The position numbers and the translations under genes are program-made. This document shows positions 55,303 through 64,000 of a stretch of 64,000 nucleotides of DNA, piece by piece (position 1 is the first letter of the stretch; every line of letters starts with the position of its first letter). Origin of the DNA: Bradyrhizobium sp. Tv2a-2. Its GTDB lineage: Bacteria > Pseudomonadota > Alphaproteobacteria > Rhizobiales > Xanthobacteraceae. The stretch is from positions 248,001 through 312,000 of the forward strand of contig NZ_AXAI01000005.1 in NCBI RefSeq assembly GCF_000472425.1, written 5' to 3'. The notes beneath the pieces are model-generated. The model was not told the DNA's origin. It did not search any database and was given only the letters and a program-made list of their open reading frames with translations.

Positions 55303-55346
55303 GCATGATCCGGAAAAGTGTGAAACGGTTTTCCGAAAAGATCATT
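55303..55346 (+). repeat. Dispersed repeat family A, half copy inside the sox operon
   Basis: GCATGATCCGGAAAAGTGTG ... GAAAAGATCATT, the first hairpin of family A. It lies 1 bp after the soxY stop and 26 bp before the soxZ start, so the polycistronic RNA carries it. Confidence 0.88.
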
Positions 55347-55372
55347 CGCCACTATTAGAGAGGATTTCGACA

Positions 55373-55684
55373 ATGGCATCGACAATCCGCGTGCGCGCGA
55401 TCGCGAATGGCGACACCACCGAGGTGCAGGCGCTGATCCAGCACCCGATGGACTCCGGCTTCGTGAAGGACGCGCAAGGCGCCGTGATCCCGGCGCATTT
55501 CATCCAGCAGCTCAGCTTCGAGCATAACGGCAAACGCGTCTTCCTCGCCGATTGGGGACCAGCAGTAGCCAAGGACCCTTATGTGAAGTTCGCGTTCAAG
55601 GGGGCAGCCAAGGGCGACGAGCTGAAGATCAGCTGGGTCGACAACAAGGGCGCGAGCGATTCAACCACCGCGAAAATACAGTAG
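55373..55684 (+). CDS. soxZ: Thiosulfate oxidation carrier complex protein SoxZ
   Basis: 103 residues from ATG 55373 with AGAGGA upstream. The beta-sandwich SoxZ domain has HPMDSGFVKDAQG and AHFIQQLSFEHNGK. It has no signal peptide; it is exported as a complex with Tat-borne SoxY. Confidence 0.95.
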   Translation: MASTIRVRAIANGDTTEVQALIQHPMDSGFVKDAQGAVIPAHFIQQLSFEHNGKRVFLADWGPAVAKDPYVKFAFKGAAKGDELKISWVDNKGASDSTTAKIQ

Positions 55685-55686
55685 GC

Positions 55687-56541
55687 ATGCGCGTGCGTTT
55701 CGTCATTGCTCTTGTTTCGGCAGCGCTTGCGGCAAGCGTGATCGTCTCGGCGGCGCCGGCATCCGATGCGCCTGATCCGGCCGCGGACGCCGAGGCGTTC
55801 CGCAATTACTTCGTGACAAAATTCCCCAAGGTAAAGCTCGAGGATTTCGTCAACGGACCCTACTCCATGAACAAGGACATGCGCCGGCAGTGGCAGGAGA
55901 AGGAGGAGTTTCCGCCTTACGAATTCGCGCTCGAGGCCGGCAAGGAGATGTTTGCGGCGCCGTTCAAGAACGGCAAGACCTATGCGGATTGCTTCGAGAA
56001 TGGCGGCATCGGCGTCAGGCAGAATTTTCCCTACTTCGACGCAAAGCAAGGCGAGGTCATAACCCTCGAGCTCGCGCTCAACCGCTGCCGCACGGCCAAT
56101 GGCGAGGCGCCGCTGTCCTATGTCAAGGACGAGATGGCTTCGCTCACCGCCTATATGGCATTCACCTCGCGCGGCAAGCCGTTCGACATCAAGATCCCCG
56201 ACGATCCACGGGCGTTGGCCGCTTACGAGAACGGCAAGCGCTATTTCTACACGCGGCGCGGCCAGCTCAACTTCTCCTGCGCGAGCTGCCATGTGCAGAG
56301 CCCCGGCGAGCGGCTGCGCGCCGAAATCCTGGCGCCAGCGCTCGGCATCCTCAATGCCATGCCGATCTACCGCTCCGAATGGGCGGGCATGGGCACGATC
56401 AGCCGCCGCTTCATCACCTGCAACAGCCAGACCCGCGCCGTGCCGGAAGAGGCGCAATCCGAGGACTATCGCGACCTCGAATATTTCCTGTCCTATGTCA
56501 GCAACGGCCTGCCGATCTCGGGCCCGGGAGCGCGGCCATGA
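55687..56541 (+). CDS. soxA: Sulfur-oxidation c-type cytochrome SoxA (mono-heme form)
   Basis: 284 residues with a signal peptide (AALAASVIVSAAPA). A single heme attachment site is present (C198-ASC-H202), and a later RRFITCN with Cys245 is at the position of the persulfide iron ligand. The N-terminal CFENGG region lacks a CxxCH, so the second heme of diheme SoxA proteins is missing. Forms SoxXA with soxX. It starts 2 bp after soxZ and its stop overlaps the next start. Confidence 0.93.
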   Translation: MRVRFVIALVSAALAASVIVSAAPASDAPDPAADAEAFRNYFVTKFPKVKLEDFVNGPYSMNKDMRRQWQEKEEFPPYEFALEAGKEMFAAPFKNGKTYADCFENGGIGVRQNFPYFDAKQGEVITLELALNRCRTANGEAPLSYVKDEMASLTAYMAFTSRGKPFDIKIPDDPRALAAYENGKRYFYTRRGQLNFSCASCHVQSPGERLRAEILAPALGILNAMPIYRSEWAGMGTISRRFITCNSQTRAVPEEAQSEDYRDLEYFLSYVSNGLPISGPGARP

Positions 56542-56840
56542 GGCACATCGTGCTCGTCGCAAGCCTCTTGATCGCGGCCACCGCGCCGGCGCTTGCCGCC
56601 TCCGAAGCCGATTTCAAGGCGGCCTACGCCGCCGCTGACGCCGCCGAGAAGGAAGCGGGCTCGCTGCGCAACCAGTGGCTCACGACCGAGACCACGTTGA
56701 AAGCTGCGAAGAACGCGGCCGATAAGGGTGACTTCGAGGCCGCCACGGCTTCGGCCAAGGAGGCCGAGGCGCTGGCAAGAGCCTCGATTGTCCAGGCCAC
56801 CGGCGAGAAGGACCGCTGGAAGGACGCCGAGATTCGCTAA
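56538..56840 (+). CDS. SoxXA-binding protein SoxK-like
   Basis: 100 residues from ATG 56538 (ATGA overlap with soxA). A signal peptide (ends near ALA-A) precedes an Ala-rich helical domain with charged coiled-coil-like segments (YAAADAAEKEAGSLRNQWL). Size, position and composition fit the SoxXA-binding/SoxK proteins that enhance SoxXA activity. The assignment relies on context more than motifs. Confidence 0.7.
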   Translation: MRHIVLVASLLIAATAPALAASEADFKAAYAAADAAEKEAGSLRNQWLTTETTLKAAKNAADKGDFEAATASAKEAEALARASIVQATGEKDRWKDAEIR

Positions 56841-56868
56841 CTGAGCTGAGGATGCGGAGAAGCGCGCG

Positions 56869-58611
56869 ATGCCGATTCGCCGGCGGGATTTTTTGAAGCT
56901 GTCGGGCGCCGCCGCGCTGCTGCCGTGGCCGCGATTATCCCGCGCGGCCGATGTCGCGAGCCTGTATGATCTGCCGCGCTTCGGCAATGCGCGCATCCTG
57001 CACATGACCGACACGCATGCGCAGCTCAAGCCGGTCTATTTCCGCGAGCCCAGCGTCAATATCGGCATCGGCGCGATGGCAGGCCAGCCGCCGCATCTGG
57101 TCGCGAAGGCCTTTCTCGCCCGCTTCGGCATCAGCCCCGACAGCGCGGAAGCCTACGCCTTCACCTGCGTCGATTTCGAGAAGTCGGCGCCGCGCTTCGG
57201 CAGGCTCGGCGGCTTTGCGCATCTGAAAACGCTGATCGACCGGCTGCGCGGCGATGTCGGCGAGAAAGGCGCAATGCTGCTCGACGGCGGCGACCTCTGG
57301 CAGGGCACCGGACAAGCCAATGAGGCGCACGGCGCCGACATGGTGGAAGCCGCCAATCTGCTTGGCATCGAGGCGATGACCGGCCATTGGGAGTTCACCT
57401 ATGGCGAGGCCGCGTTGCGCGACAATCTCGCCCGTTTCAAGGGCGAGTTCCTGGCGCAAAACGTTTTCCTCACCGAGGAAGCCGCCTTCAACGATGCCAA
57501 GGCGTTCGATCCTGCGTCGGGCCGCGTGTTCAAGCCGGCGATGATCAAGGAGATCGGCGGGCATCGTGTCGCCGTGATCGGGCAGGCCTTCCCTTACGTG
57601 CCGATCGCTCATCCCAAGCGCTTCACGCCGGACTGGACCTTCGGCATCCACGACGCGGAACTGCAGAAGCTCGTGCAGGGCATGCGCGACTACGACAGGG
57701 TCGATGCCGTGATCCTGCTATCGCATAACGGCATGGACGTCGACCTCAAGCTTGCCAGCCGCGTCACCGGCATCGACATCATCCTCGGAGGCCACACCCA
57801 TGACGCGGTGCCGCAGCCGATTCCGGTCAAGAACGCCGCCGGCACCACGCTGGTCACCAATGCCGGCTCGAACGGAAAATTTCTGGGCGTACTCGACCTC
57901 GAGCTTGCCAAGGGCAAGGTCGGCGGCGTGCGCTACCGTCTGCTGCCGGTCTTCTCCGAGCTTCTCAAGCCAGATCCGGCGATGGCCACGCTGATCGAGA
58001 GGACGCGCGAGCCGCACGGTGCCTGGTTCGACAAGATCGCAACCAGCGACCGCCTGCTCTACCGACGCGGCAATTTCTCCGGGCCCATGGACCAATTGAT
58101 CTGCGACGCGCTGCGCAGCGGGCTCGATGCCGAGATCGCGCTCTCGCCCGGCTTCCGCTGGGGCACCACGGCGCTCTCGGGCGACGCGCTGACCATGGAG
58201 GACGTGCTGGCCGAAACCGCCGTCACCTATCCCGAAACCTATGTGCAGGGCATGACCGGGGCCGACATCAAGGCCGTACTCGAGGACGTCTGCGACAATC
58301 TGTTCAATCCCGACCCCTATTACCAGCAGGGCGGCGACATGGTCCGCACCGGCGGCCTCAGCTATGCCTGCACGCCGACGGAGAGCACCGGGCGGCGGAT
58401 TTCGGAGCTGAGGCTCGACGATGGCGCGCCGCTCGAGGCGAACAAGCGCTACAAGGTCGCAGGCTGGGCCTCGGTCAATGCGCAGGCCGGAAAGCCGGTG
58501 TGGGATGTATTGGCGAATTACCTGCGCAGCGGCAAGGCCGCGCCCACGCGCGGCAGCGGCGTCACGCTCAAAGGCGTCGACGGCAATCCGGGCATTGCGC
58601 AGCCAACCTGA
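56869..58611 (+). CDS. soxB: Thiosulfohydrolase SoxB
   Basis: 580 residues. A Tat signal (RRRDFLKLSGAAALL) is followed by the 5'-nucleotidase-like dimanganese domain: HMTDTHAQLKP, DGGDLWQGTG, TGHWEFTYG and GGHTHDAVPQP. SoxB releases sulfate from SoxY-Cys-thiosulfonate. It is last in the sox operon here; no soxCD follows. Confidence 0.95.
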   Translation: MPIRRRDFLKLSGAAALLPWPRLSRAADVASLYDLPRFGNARILHMTDTHAQLKPVYFREPSVNIGIGAMAGQPPHLVAKAFLARFGISPDSAEAYAFTCVDFEKSAPRFGRLGGFAHLKTLIDRLRGDVGEKGAMLLDGGDLWQGTGQANEAHGADMVEAANLLGIEAMTGHWEFTYGEAALRDNLARFKGEFLAQNVFLTEEAAFNDAKAFDPASGRVFKPAMIKEIGGHRVAVIGQAFPYVPIAHPKRFTPDWTFGIHDAELQKLVQGMRDYDRVDAVILLSHNGMDVDLKLASRVTGIDIILGGHTHDAVPQPIPVKNAAGTTLVTNAGSNGKFLGVLDLELAKGKVGGVRYRLLPVFSELLKPDPAMATLIERTREPHGAWFDKIATSDRLLYRRGNFSGPMDQLICDALRSGLDAEIALSPGFRWGTTALSGDALTMEDVLAETAVTYPETYVQGMTGADIKAVLEDVCDNLFNPDPYYQQGGDMVRTGGLSYACTPTESTGRRISELRLDDGAPLEANKRYKVAGWASVNAQAGKPVWDVLANYLRSGKAAPTRGSGVTLKGVDGNPGIAQPT

Positions 58612-58709
58612 CAGGGCGTTTCATTATTGTGCGGTGCTTATTATTGTGCGGTGCGCAGTCGCATTATTTTGATGACTGAAAAGGGATATGGTTTCACGAA
58701 GTCCTCTCC

Positions 58710-58808
58710 GTTATTCCGGGGCGGTGCGAAGCACCGAACGAGGTGCGCAATCGCGCACCTGAGAACCTCGAGATTCCGGGCTCGTCTCTTCGGGGCGCCC
58801 GAAATGAC
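58710..58808. repeat. Dispersed repeat family B
   Basis: TTATTCCGGGG ... GGCGCCCGAAATGACGG with inner GGTGCGAAGCACC and GGTGCGCAATCGCGCACC hairpins. It lies between soxB and the dioxygenase gene. A short tandem TTATTGTGCGGTGC duplication (58624-58653) precedes it; nothing else is seen in this gap. Confidence 0.8.
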
Positions 58809-58943
58809 GGAGAATGCAATCAAGGATTATTGTAATGCTTCGGCATCTCGTTCTCGCCGAATTGCAGGAACAGGGTTGGAGCTATGTGCGTCCGTGATTA
58901 TCTTGCTGTGATAGTGTTGGGACTCATTTGAGGACGAACTAGA

Positions 58944-59984
58944 ATGATCTTCCGCCAGCTTTTCGACAGCGTGTCCGGCACCTACAGCTACCTGCTCGCA
59001 AGCCGCGCCGGCGGCGAGGCCCTGATCCTCGATCCGGTGCTGGAAAAGGCCGACCGCTATTGCCAACTCCTGCGCGAGCTCGATCTCAAGCTTGTGAAAG
59101 CCGTCGACACCCATCTGCATGCCGACCATGTCACGGGCTTGGGCGAGCTGCGCGACCGCACCCATTGCATCACCATCATGGGCGACCAGAGCAAGGCCGA
59201 CGTGGTGTCGATGCGCGTCTCCGACGGCGACAAGGTGACCATCGAGGGCCTCTCGCTCGACGTGCTGTATACGCCCGGACACACCGACGATTCCTACAGC
59301 TATGTGATGGGCGATCGCGTCTTCACGGGCGATACGCTTTTGATCCGCGGCACCGGCCGCACCGATTTCCAGAACGGCAGCGCGCGCTCGCAATATGAGT
59401 CGATCTTCAACCGCCTGCTCAAGCTGCCGGAGGAGACGCTGGTCTATCCCGCGCATGACTACAAGGGCGACACCGTCTCCACCATCGGCGAGGAGAAACG
59501 CTACAATCCGCGGCTGCAGGTGCGCTCGGTCGACGAATATATCGAGCTGATGAACAATCTGAAGCTGCCCAATCCGAAGATGATGGATGTCGCGGTGCCC
59601 GCCAACATGCATGTCGGGCTGCACCAGGAGGAACTCGCCAAGGAAGGCCGCGCGCTCAGCGTGCCCGAGGCGATGCTGGCGCTCGGTCGTCCCGACATCC
59701 TCCTGGTCGATTTGCGGGAGAGCGGCGAGCGGGCAAAGCACGGCACGCTCGCGGGCGCGCTGCATGCGCCCTATCCGTCGATCGAGGATAATTTGAAGCC
59801 CGGCGGCATGCTGCGCGAGGTCGCCGCCGCTACCGGCCGCCGCATCGTGTTCTTCTGCGCCTTCGGCGAGCGCTCCGCCATGGCGGTCGCGGCCGCCAAG
59901 GACGCCGGCTTCCTCAACGCCGCCCACATCGCCGGCGGCATGGATGCCTGGAAGAAGGCCGGCGGCCCGGTGCTGGCGGCCTGA
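58944..59984 (+). CDS. Persulfide dioxygenase (ETHE1-like MBL fold)-rhodanese fusion
   Basis: 346 residues. The N-terminal MBL domain has THLHADHVTGLG (metal HxHxDH), YTPGHTDDSYSY and RGTGRTDFQNGS, as in ETHE1/PDO enzymes that oxidise glutathione persulfide to sulfite. The C-terminal rhodanese domain (about 245-345) has the active-site loop FFCAFGERSAMAV. Such PDO-rhodanese fusions handle sulfane sulfur. It sits downstream of the sox cluster, matching a sulfur role, but probably has its own transcript. Confidence 0.88.
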   Translation: MIFRQLFDSVSGTYSYLLASRAGGEALILDPVLEKADRYCQLLRELDLKLVKAVDTHLHADHVTGLGELRDRTHCITIMGDQSKADVVSMRVSDGDKVTIEGLSLDVLYTPGHTDDSYSYVMGDRVFTGDTLLIRGTGRTDFQNGSARSQYESIFNRLLKLPEETLVYPAHDYKGDTVSTIGEEKRYNPRLQVRSVDEYIELMNNLKLPNPKMMDVAVPANMHVGLHQEELAKEGRALSVPEAMLALGRPDILLVDLRESGERAKHGTLAGALHAPYPSIEDNLKPGGMLREVAAATGRRIVFFCAFGERSAMAVAAAKDAGFLNAAHIAGGMDAWKKAGGPVLAA

Positions 59985-60011
59985 GGACGAAGGTCACACA
60001 GGGGGAACAAT

Positions 60012-60173
60012 ATGAGCATCATCGACAAGAAGAACGAGACCGCCAAAAAGGCGGACGACACAGCGAAGCAACCACCACCTCCGCCGCCGCAGGCCGCCGA
60101 CGACGATTACGAGGACGGCGACATCGCCACGCCGAAGCGCGATCGCTACGGCAACGACGACGAGCCATTGTAG
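60012..60173 (+). CDS. Small charged hypothetical protein
   Basis: 53 residues from ATG 60012 with GGGGGAA upstream. A Lys/Asp-rich N-terminus, a run of six Pro (KQPPPPPPQAA), then DDDYEDGDIATPKRDRYG; likely disordered. It starts 27 bp after the dioxygenase stop. No family was recognised, and the short length leaves some doubt. Confidence 0.5.
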   Translation: MSIIDKKNETAKKADDTAKQPPPPPPQAADDDYEDGDIATPKRDRYGNDDEPL

Positions 60174-60240
60174 TGCAATCACTCCGACGTCACGCGTGGG
60201 CGCTCGGAACGCGCGAACCCAAAAATCTCGCGTCACAATT

Positions 60241-60284
60241 TCTGGATTCCAGGTTCGATGCTTGCGCATCGCCCCCGGAATGAC
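60241..60284. repeat. Dispersed repeat family B, partial
   Basis: CTGGATTCCAGG, then CGATGCTTGCGCATCG and CCCCGGAATGACG: the right half of family B only. Confidence 0.6.
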
Positions 60285-60392
60285 GTTGCGGTTGCCTCAC
60301 GCCAACGCAGCCATGCGCCGCCGTTCATGGACAAATAACCGCCTGTGCCGATAGTTTGGCCGCCTCGAAAACAGACAGAATCCGCATCCGCA

Positions 60393-61631
60393 ATGGCCGA
60401 CATCCTCGCCGCACCGCAACAAAGCCAAGCCATGTCCAAGGCGGACAGCGGATTGCGCACGCTTACCCTGATTTCCTTGGCGCATTGGGTCAGCCATTTC
60501 CATTTGCTGGTACTGCCGATGCTGTTCCCGTTCCTGAAAACGGCGCTCGGTGTCGGCTATATCGAGCTTGGCTTTGCGCTCACCGTTTTTGCTGTGGTCT
60601 CGGCGCTGACCCAGGCCCCGACCGGCTACCTGGTCGATCATTTCGGCGCGCGCAAGGTGCTCCTGATCGGGCTCTGCCTCGGCGGTCTGGCGCTGATCCT
60701 GCTCGGGCTGCAATTGAACTATACGATGCTGGTCGTGAGCGCGGTGCTGCTCGGGCTTGCCAACAGCGTCTACCATCCCGCCGATTACGCGATCCTCGCC
60801 GCCCATATGGACGAGGCGAAGATGGGCCGCGCCTTCTCGATTCACACCTTTGCCGGCTATCTCGGCGGCGCCGTGGCGCCTGCGATCGTCGGCGCCCTTC
60901 TGGCCACCGTCGGCGGCGTCGGCGCGCTGATCGTCTCCGGCGCGATTGCCATCCTGGTGGCGGCGGTGCTGATGCTGTTCGGCGTGCCGGAGGCGAGCGC
61001 AAAACATCACGCGGGCGTTGACGGCAAGGTCTCGAAGCAAAGCGTGATCACGCCGGCCCTGATCGTGCTGACCATCTTCTTCATGCTGCTCGGCCTCTCC
61101 AACGCCGGCATCTCGAATTTCGGCGTGGTCGCGCTGATGAACGGCTACGGCGCCTCCTACTCGAGCGCGAATGTCGCACTGACCGCCTATCTCGGCGCAG
61201 CCGCGGCCGGCGTGCTCGCCGGCGGGTTCCTGGCCGATCACACCAAGCGCCACGGCCAGGTTGCTGCGGTGTGCTTCGGCATCAACACCGCGATCGTGCT
61301 CGTGATCGCGCTGGTGGCGCTGCCGGCCGCGCTGCTGATGATTGCGATGACCGCCGCGGGCTTCCTTGGCGGGGTGATCGCGCCCTCGCGCGACATGCTG
61401 GTGCGCAACGCAGCGCCCGCCGGCGCCGCAGGCCGCGCCTTCGGCATCGTCTCCACGGGCTTCAACTTCTCAGGGATGGTGAGCCCGATCTTGTTCGGCT
61501 GGATGATGGACCAGAGCCTGCCGCATTGGGTGTTCGGTCTATCCGCGCTGTTCATGGTGCTGACCGTGCTGCTGACGCCCTTTACCGAGCGCAAGCCGGA
61601 CACAGCTATGGCAACGGCGAAAGCTGCCTGA
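60393..61631 (+). CDS. MFS transporter
   Basis: 412 residues from ATG 60393; the ATG at 60345 adds 16 residues of doubtful coding nature. Twelve membrane helices; SLAHWVSHFHLLVLPMLFPF in helix 1 and a VDHFGARKVLL loop between 2 and 3. It resembles the FsmR/fosmidomycin-resistance-like group of small-molecule exporters. Substrate unknown. Confidence 0.83.
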   Translation: MADILAAPQQSQAMSKADSGLRTLTLISLAHWVSHFHLLVLPMLFPFLKTALGVGYIELGFALTVFAVVSALTQAPTGYLVDHFGARKVLLIGLCLGGLALILLGLQLNYTMLVVSAVLLGLANSVYHPADYAILAAHMDEAKMGRAFSIHTFAGYLGGAVAPAIVGALLATVGGVGALIVSGAIAILVAAVLMLFGVPEASAKHHAGVDGKVSKQSVITPALIVLTIFFMLLGLSNAGISNFGVVALMNGYGASYSSANVALTAYLGAAAAGVLAGGFLADHTKRHGQVAAVCFGINTAIVLVIALVALPAALLMIAMTAAGFLGGVIAPSRDMLVRNAAPAGAAGRAFGIVSTGFNFSGMVSPILFGWMMDQSLPHWVFGLSALFMVLTVLLTPFTERKPDTAMATAKAA

Positions 61632-61725
61632 CGCATTGCTGAGTTCTCTTCCCCGCGGTTGACAGTTCTGGGCCTGGGCCGATGATGCGGCCCAGCCACG
61701 ACAACCAATTTCCGGGAAGAACGCC

Positions 61726-63447
61726 ATGACCGCTCGTCCAGACCTCGTGATCCGCGGCGGCACCATCGCTGACGGCAGCGGCGGCAACCTGTTCGAAGCC
61801 GATATAGCCATTCACGACGGGCGAATCAGCGAGGTCGGCAAAGTTTCGAACTCGGGCCGCGAGGAGATCGACGCGCGCGGCAAGCTCGTCACCCCGGGAT
61901 TTGTCGACGTCCACACCCATTATGACGGCCAGGTGACCTGGAGCCAGGACATCTCGCCCTCCTCGCAGAACGGCGTCACCACCGCGATCATGGGCAATTG
62001 CGGTGTCGGTTTCGCGCCGTGCAGGCCGGCCGACCACCAGCGGCTGATCCAACTGATGGAAGGCGTCGAGGATATTCCGGAGCCGGTGCTGAGCGCCGGG
62101 ATTCCCTGGGAATGGGAAAGCTTTCCCGATTACATGAGCTGGCTCGCCAAGCGTGATTTCGACATCGATATCGGCGCGCAGCTGCCGCATGCGGCACTCC
62201 GCGTCTATGTGATGGGCGAGCGCGGCGCGCGCCGCGATCCTTCCACCGCGGAAGACAATGCGAAGATGGCAAAGCTCGCGGGCGAGGCCGTACGCGCGGG
62301 CGCGCTCGGCTTCTCAACCTCGCGCACCCTCAATCACCGCACCTCGACCGGCGATTTCACCCCGACCCTGAAAGCCGGCGAAGACGAGCTGACCGCGATC
62401 GCAGCCGCCATGCATGGCGAAGGGCGCAGCGTACTGCAATTCGTGCTCGATCTCTCCACCCTGGACGAAGACCTGCCGATGATGCTGCGGGTTGCGGACA
62501 ACACCAAATGCCCGATCTCATTTTCGGTGGCGCAGAGCGACCGCGCGCCGCGGCGCTGGCGCCAGACGCTGGACGAGATCAATGCCGCCGCCGCGCGAGG
62601 ACTTTCGATCACCGCGCAGATCGCGGCGCGCCCGGTTGGCCTGTTGCTCGGGCTCGAATTGTCGCGCAACCCGTTCCAGACCCATCCGAGCTACAAGGCA
62701 ATCGCGCACCTGCCGCTCGCCGAGCGGCTCAAGCGGCTCCGCCAGCCGGAGGTCCGCGCGGCGATCCTCAAGGAAAGCGCAACCGCCACCGACGATCCGC
62801 TGTTCTTCCGGCCGAACTACGACAAGATGTACCTGCTCGGCAACCCGCCCGATTACGAGCAACCGCAGGAGAACGCGCTGGGCCCGCAGGCGCGCAAGCT
62901 GGGCAAGCAGCCGGAGGAGCTGGCCTACGACGCGATGCTGTCGGACCAGGGCCGCGGCATGCTCTATGTGCCGTTCCTCAATTATGCCGACGGCAATCTC
63001 GATGCCACGCGCGAGATGCTGACCGACCCGCGCTCCGTGCCGGGCCTGAGTGACGGCGGCGCGCATTGCGGCATCATCTGCGATGCGAGCTTCCCGACCT
63101 ATCTGCTGACGCACTGGACGCGCGACCGCTCGCGCGGCGAGAAGCTGTCGATCCCCTTCGTGGTGGCGGTGCAGTCGCGCAAGACGGCGCTGTCAGTCGG
63201 CCTCGCCGATCGCGGCCTGATCGCGCCCGGCTACAAGGCCGACATCAATGTGATCGACTATGGCCGCCTGCACCTGCATCCGCCGAAGGTGCATTACGAC
63301 CTGCCCGTCGGCGGCCGCCGCCTGCTGCAGCAGGTCGACGGCTACGACGCCACCATCGTCTCGGGTGTGGTGACCCAGCGCGACGGCGCACCGACCGGCG
63401 CGCGGCCGGGCAAGCTCGTGCGCGGCGTGCAGGGCGAATTGCAATAG
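61726..63447 (+). CDS. N-acyl-D-amino-acid deacylase-family amidohydrolase
   Basis: 573 residues from ATG 61726. Amidohydrolase_3 fold: DLVIRGGTIADGSGGNLFEAD, the metal-binding VDVHTHYDGQVTW, and a late VNVSDGGAHCG-like segment (GLSDGGAHCG). N-acyl-D-amino-acid deacylases and D-hydantoinase relatives share this. The true substrate is not determined; the SGGAH-type loop fits a mononuclear zinc enzyme. Confidence 0.85.
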   Translation: MTARPDLVIRGGTIADGSGGNLFEADIAIHDGRISEVGKVSNSGREEIDARGKLVTPGFVDVHTHYDGQVTWSQDISPSSQNGVTTAIMGNCGVGFAPCRPADHQRLIQLMEGVEDIPEPVLSAGIPWEWESFPDYMSWLAKRDFDIDIGAQLPHAALRVYVMGERGARRDPSTAEDNAKMAKLAGEAVRAGALGFSTSRTLNHRTSTGDFTPTLKAGEDELTAIAAAMHGEGRSVLQFVLDLSTLDEDLPMMLRVADNTKCPISFSVAQSDRAPRRWRQTLDEINAAAARGLSITAQIAARPVGLLLGLELSRNPFQTHPSYKAIAHLPLAERLKRLRQPEVRAAILKESATATDDPLFFRPNYDKMYLLGNPPDYEQPQENALGPQARKLGKQPEELAYDAMLSDQGRGMLYVPFLNYADGNLDATREMLTDPRSVPGLSDGGAHCGIICDASFPTYLLTHWTRDRSRGEKLSIPFVVAVQSRKTALSVGLADRGLIAPGYKADINVIDYGRLHLHPPKVHYDLPVGGRRLLQQVDGYDATIVSGVVTQRDGAPTGARPGKLVRGVQGELQ

Positions 63448-63501
63448 AGCGAGCAAGGATGACGTCTCGAAGAGATGTCATCCTTCGTAAGCGCTGCGGC
63501 C

Positions 63502-63590
63502 CCTCACCCGGATTGCACCGGACGATGCCATGCATCGCCGGGAGCAGTCCGACCTCTCCCCGCCGGGGAGAGGTGTCGCGGAGGCAGCCA
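63502..63590. repeat. Dispersed repeat family C
   Basis: CCCCTCACCCGGATTGCACC and GACCTCTCCCCGCCGGGGAG: the same theme as 9197-9275, with an internal TGCCATGCATCG palindrome. It lies between the deacylase and the convergent MFS gene. Confidence 0.6.
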
Positions 63591-63613
63591 GCCGGACCTC
63601 ATCTCATCGAGGG

Positions 63614-64000
63614 TTACGCCCGCACCCGGTCGCTCGCCTGGGACGACGGCGCGAAGCTAACCGGCGTCTGCCCGCGCAGCCGCGCCCGTTCGGTGTTCGG
63701 CCAGAGCAGCAACAGGCCGAGCAGACCCGACATCCCCATGACGACGGCATTGATGCTGAAGCCGCTGAAGTAACCCTCAAGCAGCGTCGGGGAATGCTGG
63801 ATCACACTGCCCATTACCGTCGGCGCGATGATTCCCGCCAGCGTATAGAGCGCGCCATAGATCGCGATCACGGCGCCACGCTGCGACACCGGCGTGAACT
63901 CGCCAAGCATTGGCGGGCAGACCACATAGATCGAGCCGCACAGGCCGGAGCCTATCACGAGCAGCGCGATCACGAGACCAGTCGAGCCCTGGAAAAAGGG
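63614..64000 (-). CDS. MFS transporter, 3' part only
   Basis: The frame is open to the window edge; GTG at 63973 is internal. At least four membrane helices are visible (IGSGLCGSIYVVCPPMLGEF, YGALYTLAGIIAPTVMGSVI and AVVMGMSGLLGLLLLWPNTE), followed by a polar C-terminal tail. They match the last third of an MFS permease. Confidence 0.8.
   Translation of the reverse strand, partial: PFFQGSTGLVIALLVIGSGLCGSIYVVCPPMLGEFTPVSQRGAVIAIYGALYTLAGIIAPTVMGSVIQHSPTLLEGYFSGFSINAVVMGMSGLLGLLLLWPNTERARLRGQTPVSFAPSSQASDRVRA

Noticed and set aside
58624..58653. Tandem TTATTGTGCGGTGC duplication as a regulatory site
   Set aside because: Two short direct copies without a partner gene or palindrome; most likely a simple duplication.

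Overview
The window is high-GC alphaproteobacterial chromosome. Gene content and dispersed intergenic repeats point to Bradyrhizobium or a close Nitrobacteraceae relative: a class I lysyl-tRNA synthetase, a long-form dCTP deaminase, a SAM-II riboswitch before metZ, OpgC-type glucan modification, many Tat-exported binding proteins, and several families of palindromic repeats. This assignment is inferred from sequence recognition; no database search was run.

Layout. 1-5.6 kb: the end of a Sel1-repeat gene, a membrane-anchored ClpP-fold protein, a TauE/SafE exporter with its TIGR02186 partner, and a DMT transporter divergent from a LysR regulator. 5.8-14.4 kb: the bacterial 'ligase-associated' DNA repair set (PdeM phosphoesterase and Lhr-type helicase on minus; MBL exonuclease and ATP-dependent ligase on plus), split by a Tat-exported ABC binding protein and a TPR methyltransferase. 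14.4-25.2 kb: housekeeping and transport genes (MATE, pyrD, class II aldolase, PanE-like reductase, lysS, an amino-acid binding protein, SCO, an NTF2-like protein).

25.4-31.9 kb looks like a small island inserted at tRNA-Gly(CCC). A 44-bp copy of the tRNA 3' half (25447-25490) lies at the far end, and the intact tRNA (31814-31887) closes it. Inside are a Tat-exported binding protein, a nikR with all four nickel ligands, a near-consensus NikR operator, and a 1269-residue TonB-dependent receptor carrying two extra Omp31-like 8-stranded barrels at its C-terminus. No integrase is visible. This is the strongest candidate in the window for an undescribed system: a NikR-controlled outer-membrane uptake module of unusual architecture.

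31.9-41.7 kb: a truncated MGMT-like gene with PSHR in place of PCHR, an AraC regulator, VOC and SRPBCC proteins, a Met/Gly-rich exported protein with a His tail, an orphan HExxH protein resembling M91 effector/toxin proteases with foreign-looking codon use, a second MATE pump, two uncharacterised proteins and dcd. 41.8-46.9 kb: metZ behind a promoter, SAM-II riboswitch and mutually exclusive hairpins; an opgC-SGNH-SGNH operon; apaG. 47-54.2 kb: a paired acyl-CoA dehydrogenase system (one subunit lacking the catalytic Glu), a carboxymuconolactone decarboxylase-like protein, two MFS permeases, an NTF2-like protein and a DUF938 methyltransferase.

54.4-60 kb: a thiosulfate oxidation operon soxX-Y-Z-A-(soxK-like)-B, with a dispersed repeat between soxY and soxZ, then a persulfide dioxygenase-rhodanese fusion. 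60-64 kb: a small charged protein, an MFS transporter, an N-acyl-D-amino-acid deacylase-family enzyme, and the 3' part of another MFS gene leaving the window.
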